8,370 bases of DNA from positions 1 to 8,370 of the forward strand of contig JADGPV010000037.1 in NCBI GenBank assembly GCA_017882245.1, in the 5' to 3' direction. Origin of the DNA: Bacteroidales bacterium (GTDB lineage: Bacteria; Bacteroidota; Bacteroidia; Bacteroidales; VadinHA17). The stretch's first letter is position 1. Every line of letters begins with the position of its first letter. Under the pieces are notes generated by a model. It made no database searches, had not been told where the DNA came from, and saw only the letters and a list, made by a program, of their open reading frames with translations. A program made the translations under genes and the position numbers. This document shows, piece after piece, positions 7,338-8,370 of this stretch.

Positions 7338-7718
7338 ATGGAACCGATCATTATTGAAGGAACCCCAAAAACGCCATCGATAAAATTTGACGAGAAGGAG
7401 GGCATTTTTGAGATAAAGGGAAGATCTATTCCTGAGAACTCTGTGGAGTTTTATAAACCATTGAATGAATGGCTTGACAATTACATGCAGGGACCACTCG
7501 ATAAGACCGTGGTAAATATCAGACTTGAATATTTCAACACCAGCTCATCGAAGTGCATCCTTGATGTGTTTAAGCGTCTGGAAGCTATCCATAGATCTAA
7601 ACATGACGTGGAGATAAACTGGTTTTACGAAGAGGATGATGAAGACATGCTCGAGGCAGGAGAAGACTATGATTCTATCATCAAGGTACCTTTCAAGATG
7701 ATCGAGATAGTTGAATAA
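7338..7718 (+). CDS. SiaC-like regulatory phosphoprotein (DUF1987)
   Basis: This encodes a 126-aa acidic, soluble protein of the DUF1987/SiaC family. In P. aeruginosa, SiaC is phosphorylated on Thr68 by SiaB and dephosphorylated by SiaA; the unphosphorylated form binds and activates the diguanylate cyclase SiaD. Here the motif 'EYFNTSSSKCILDVF' (64-78) places a threonine at residue 68 itself, followed by the serine run expected in this STAS-like phospho-site. The N-terminus 'IIIEGTPKTPSIKFD' and the strand 'VEINWFYEEDDEDMLEAGED' (91-110) are also characteristic. ATG 7338 follows the kinase stop by 25 nt with no obvious Shine-Dalgarno, and the two genes form one short transcription unit closed by the hairpin at 7755-7796. 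No cyclase or phosphatase gene lies in view, so the downstream partner here is unknown and need not be c-di-GMP related. Confidence 0.88.
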   Translation: MEPIIIEGTPKTPSIKFDEKEGIFEIKGRSIPENSVEFYKPLNEWLDNYMQGPLDKTVVNIRLEYFNTSSSKCILDVFKRLEAIHRSKHDVEINWFYEEDDEDMLEAGEDYDSIIKVPFKMIEIVE

Positions 7719-7754
7719 CCCTTTACAGCAAAACTGAGATATCGGTTATAAAGT

Positions 7755-7796
7755 ACAGAAGAGGGTGCCAGCTTTATCACCGGCACCCTCTTCTGT
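7755..7796. terminator. Bidirectional hairpin terminator between convergent genes
   Basis: The arms ACAGAAGAGGGTGCC (7755-7769) and GGCACCCTCTTCTGT (7782-7796) are perfectly complementary over 15 bp, with a 12-nt loop. The hairpin lies 36 nt after the SiaC-like stop and 20 nt from the stop of the minus-strand gene, so it can serve both. No true T-tract follows on either side; the pyrimidine-rich arm CCCTCTTCT is the nearest thing. Function is inferred from position and stem strength. Confidence 0.75.
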
Positions 7797-7816
7797 GTTC
7801 ATTCCCTCCTGTCAGG

Positions 7817-8370
7817 TCAATCGTTGTTTTCCCTGCGCCTCATGACCATCTTTACCTTGTTTGAAGACTCAAGGATCTTATGTAATACTCTGAAATACAA
7901 TAATACATAAAGAATGAGAGTCATAAACCAGATTACTCCGGTATTCACTGCAAGGGTGCCTGCATAGGTTCCGAATACCTGCTTGCGCGGTGCATAGAAA
8001 TGAGCTTTGATGAGGCGGTTTTCAGGATCATAAAAAATCTGGTCATAATTCTGGTAAAGCCCGTTCCGGTATCGCTTTATCTTACTCTTTTCATTTTCGT
8101 TTTTTACGAATTCTTCCAGTGATTCGTTCGTGTACTCTTTTTTCATAAGGATGAACCCATCCCTGTCAGCACGCTCCAGGGCAGTGATCTTGTTGTCACG
8201 GGCTTCCACTGCCTCCTTTGATACATCTATATAATACCTGCGAACTCTTTCAATATAGTTGCGTGCTGTATCAACCGCTTCCTGAGTAATATTGTCAGAA
8301 TTCAGGAGGCTCGGGTCAAATGTCACGAAAGGTGTGAATTCCAGCTCTTCCGCAATTTCCTTAGGGATGA
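7817..8370 (-). CDS. C-terminal part of a membrane protein, possibly a large ABC transporter protein (5' end outside window)
   Basis: The reading frame is open from the right edge to TGA at 7817-7819, giving 183 visible residues; the GTG at 8324-8326 is internal because the frame continues upstream as 'IPKEIAEELEFTPF'. The visible part is mostly charged and helical (about 30-105, rich in E, K, R). It then has 'LIKAHFYAPRKQVFG', one strong transmembrane helix at about 137-160 (LAVNTGVIWFMTLILYVLLYF) and a short basic cytosolic-type tail ending 'MRRRENND'. From memory, this layout, with a final 'VIWFMTLILY' helix, resembles the end of the roughly 1000-aa Bacteroidota proteins that fuse an ABC ATPase to ABC-2-type membrane segments. 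The ATPase part is outside the window, so this remains a family-level guess. It converges on the SiaC-like gene across the shared terminator. Confidence 0.5.
   Translation of the reverse strand, partial: IPKEIAEELEFTPFVTFDPSLLNSDNITQEAVDTARNYIERVRRYYIDVSKEAVEARDNKITALERADRDGFILMKKEYTNESLEEFVKNENEKSKIKRYRNGLYQNYDQIFYDPENRLIKAHFYAPRKQVFGTYAGTLAVNTGVIWFMTLILYVLLYFRVLHKILESSNKVKMVMRRRENND

Overview
The window looks like chromosomal housekeeping DNA from a member of the phylum Bacteroidota, probably Bacteroidales or a close relative. Evidence: the form of each protein (ribosomal protein S1 with an acidic/basic tail, GuaA of about 509 aa, stand-alone THUMP methyltransferase, SiaB/SiaC-like pair); mostly weak Shine-Dalgarno sequences; and two intergenic matches to the Bacteroidota -7 promoter element TAnnTTTG. 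The genus cannot be read from the sequence. I see no mobile element, tRNA, rRNA or CRISPR array.

Layout, left to right. (1) 1-938: 3' end of rpsA (ribosomal protein S1), running off the left edge. (2) 970-1308: small STAS-domain anti-anti-sigma-like protein, followed 14 nt later by ribonuclease Z (1323-2240). (3) A 59-nt gap holds a candidate promoter overlapped by a perfect 8-bp dyad. It leads into guaA (GTG start, 2300-3829), a secreted S41/CtpA-type protease (3859-5460) and a THUMP-domain RNA methyltransferase (5463-6614). These three are tightly packed and probably co-transcribed. (4) A 143-nt AT-rich gap carries the best promoter in the window (TTG, 19 nt, TATTTTTG). It drives a two-gene unit: a SiaB-like kinase (6758-7312) and a SiaC/DUF1987-like phosphoprotein (7338-7718). 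(5) A perfect 15-bp hairpin (7755-7796) separates this unit from a convergent minus-strand gene that runs off the right edge. Only that gene's C-terminus is visible, a membrane-anchored tail probably from a large ABC-transporter-type protein.

How the genes relate. rpsA, rnz, guaA and the methyltransferase serve translation, tRNA 3' processing, GMP synthesis and rRNA modification. The STAS protein and the SiaB/SiaC pair are two separate partner-switching-type regulators (serine/threonine phosphorylation of a small switch protein). In Pseudomonas aeruginosa, SiaC is the switch between a kinase (SiaB), a phosphatase (SiaA) and a diguanylate cyclase (SiaD). Here only the kinase and the switch protein are present, so phosphatase and output lie elsewhere or differ. 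This is the most interesting part of an otherwise conventional window. There is no gene-free stretch longer than 300 bases.
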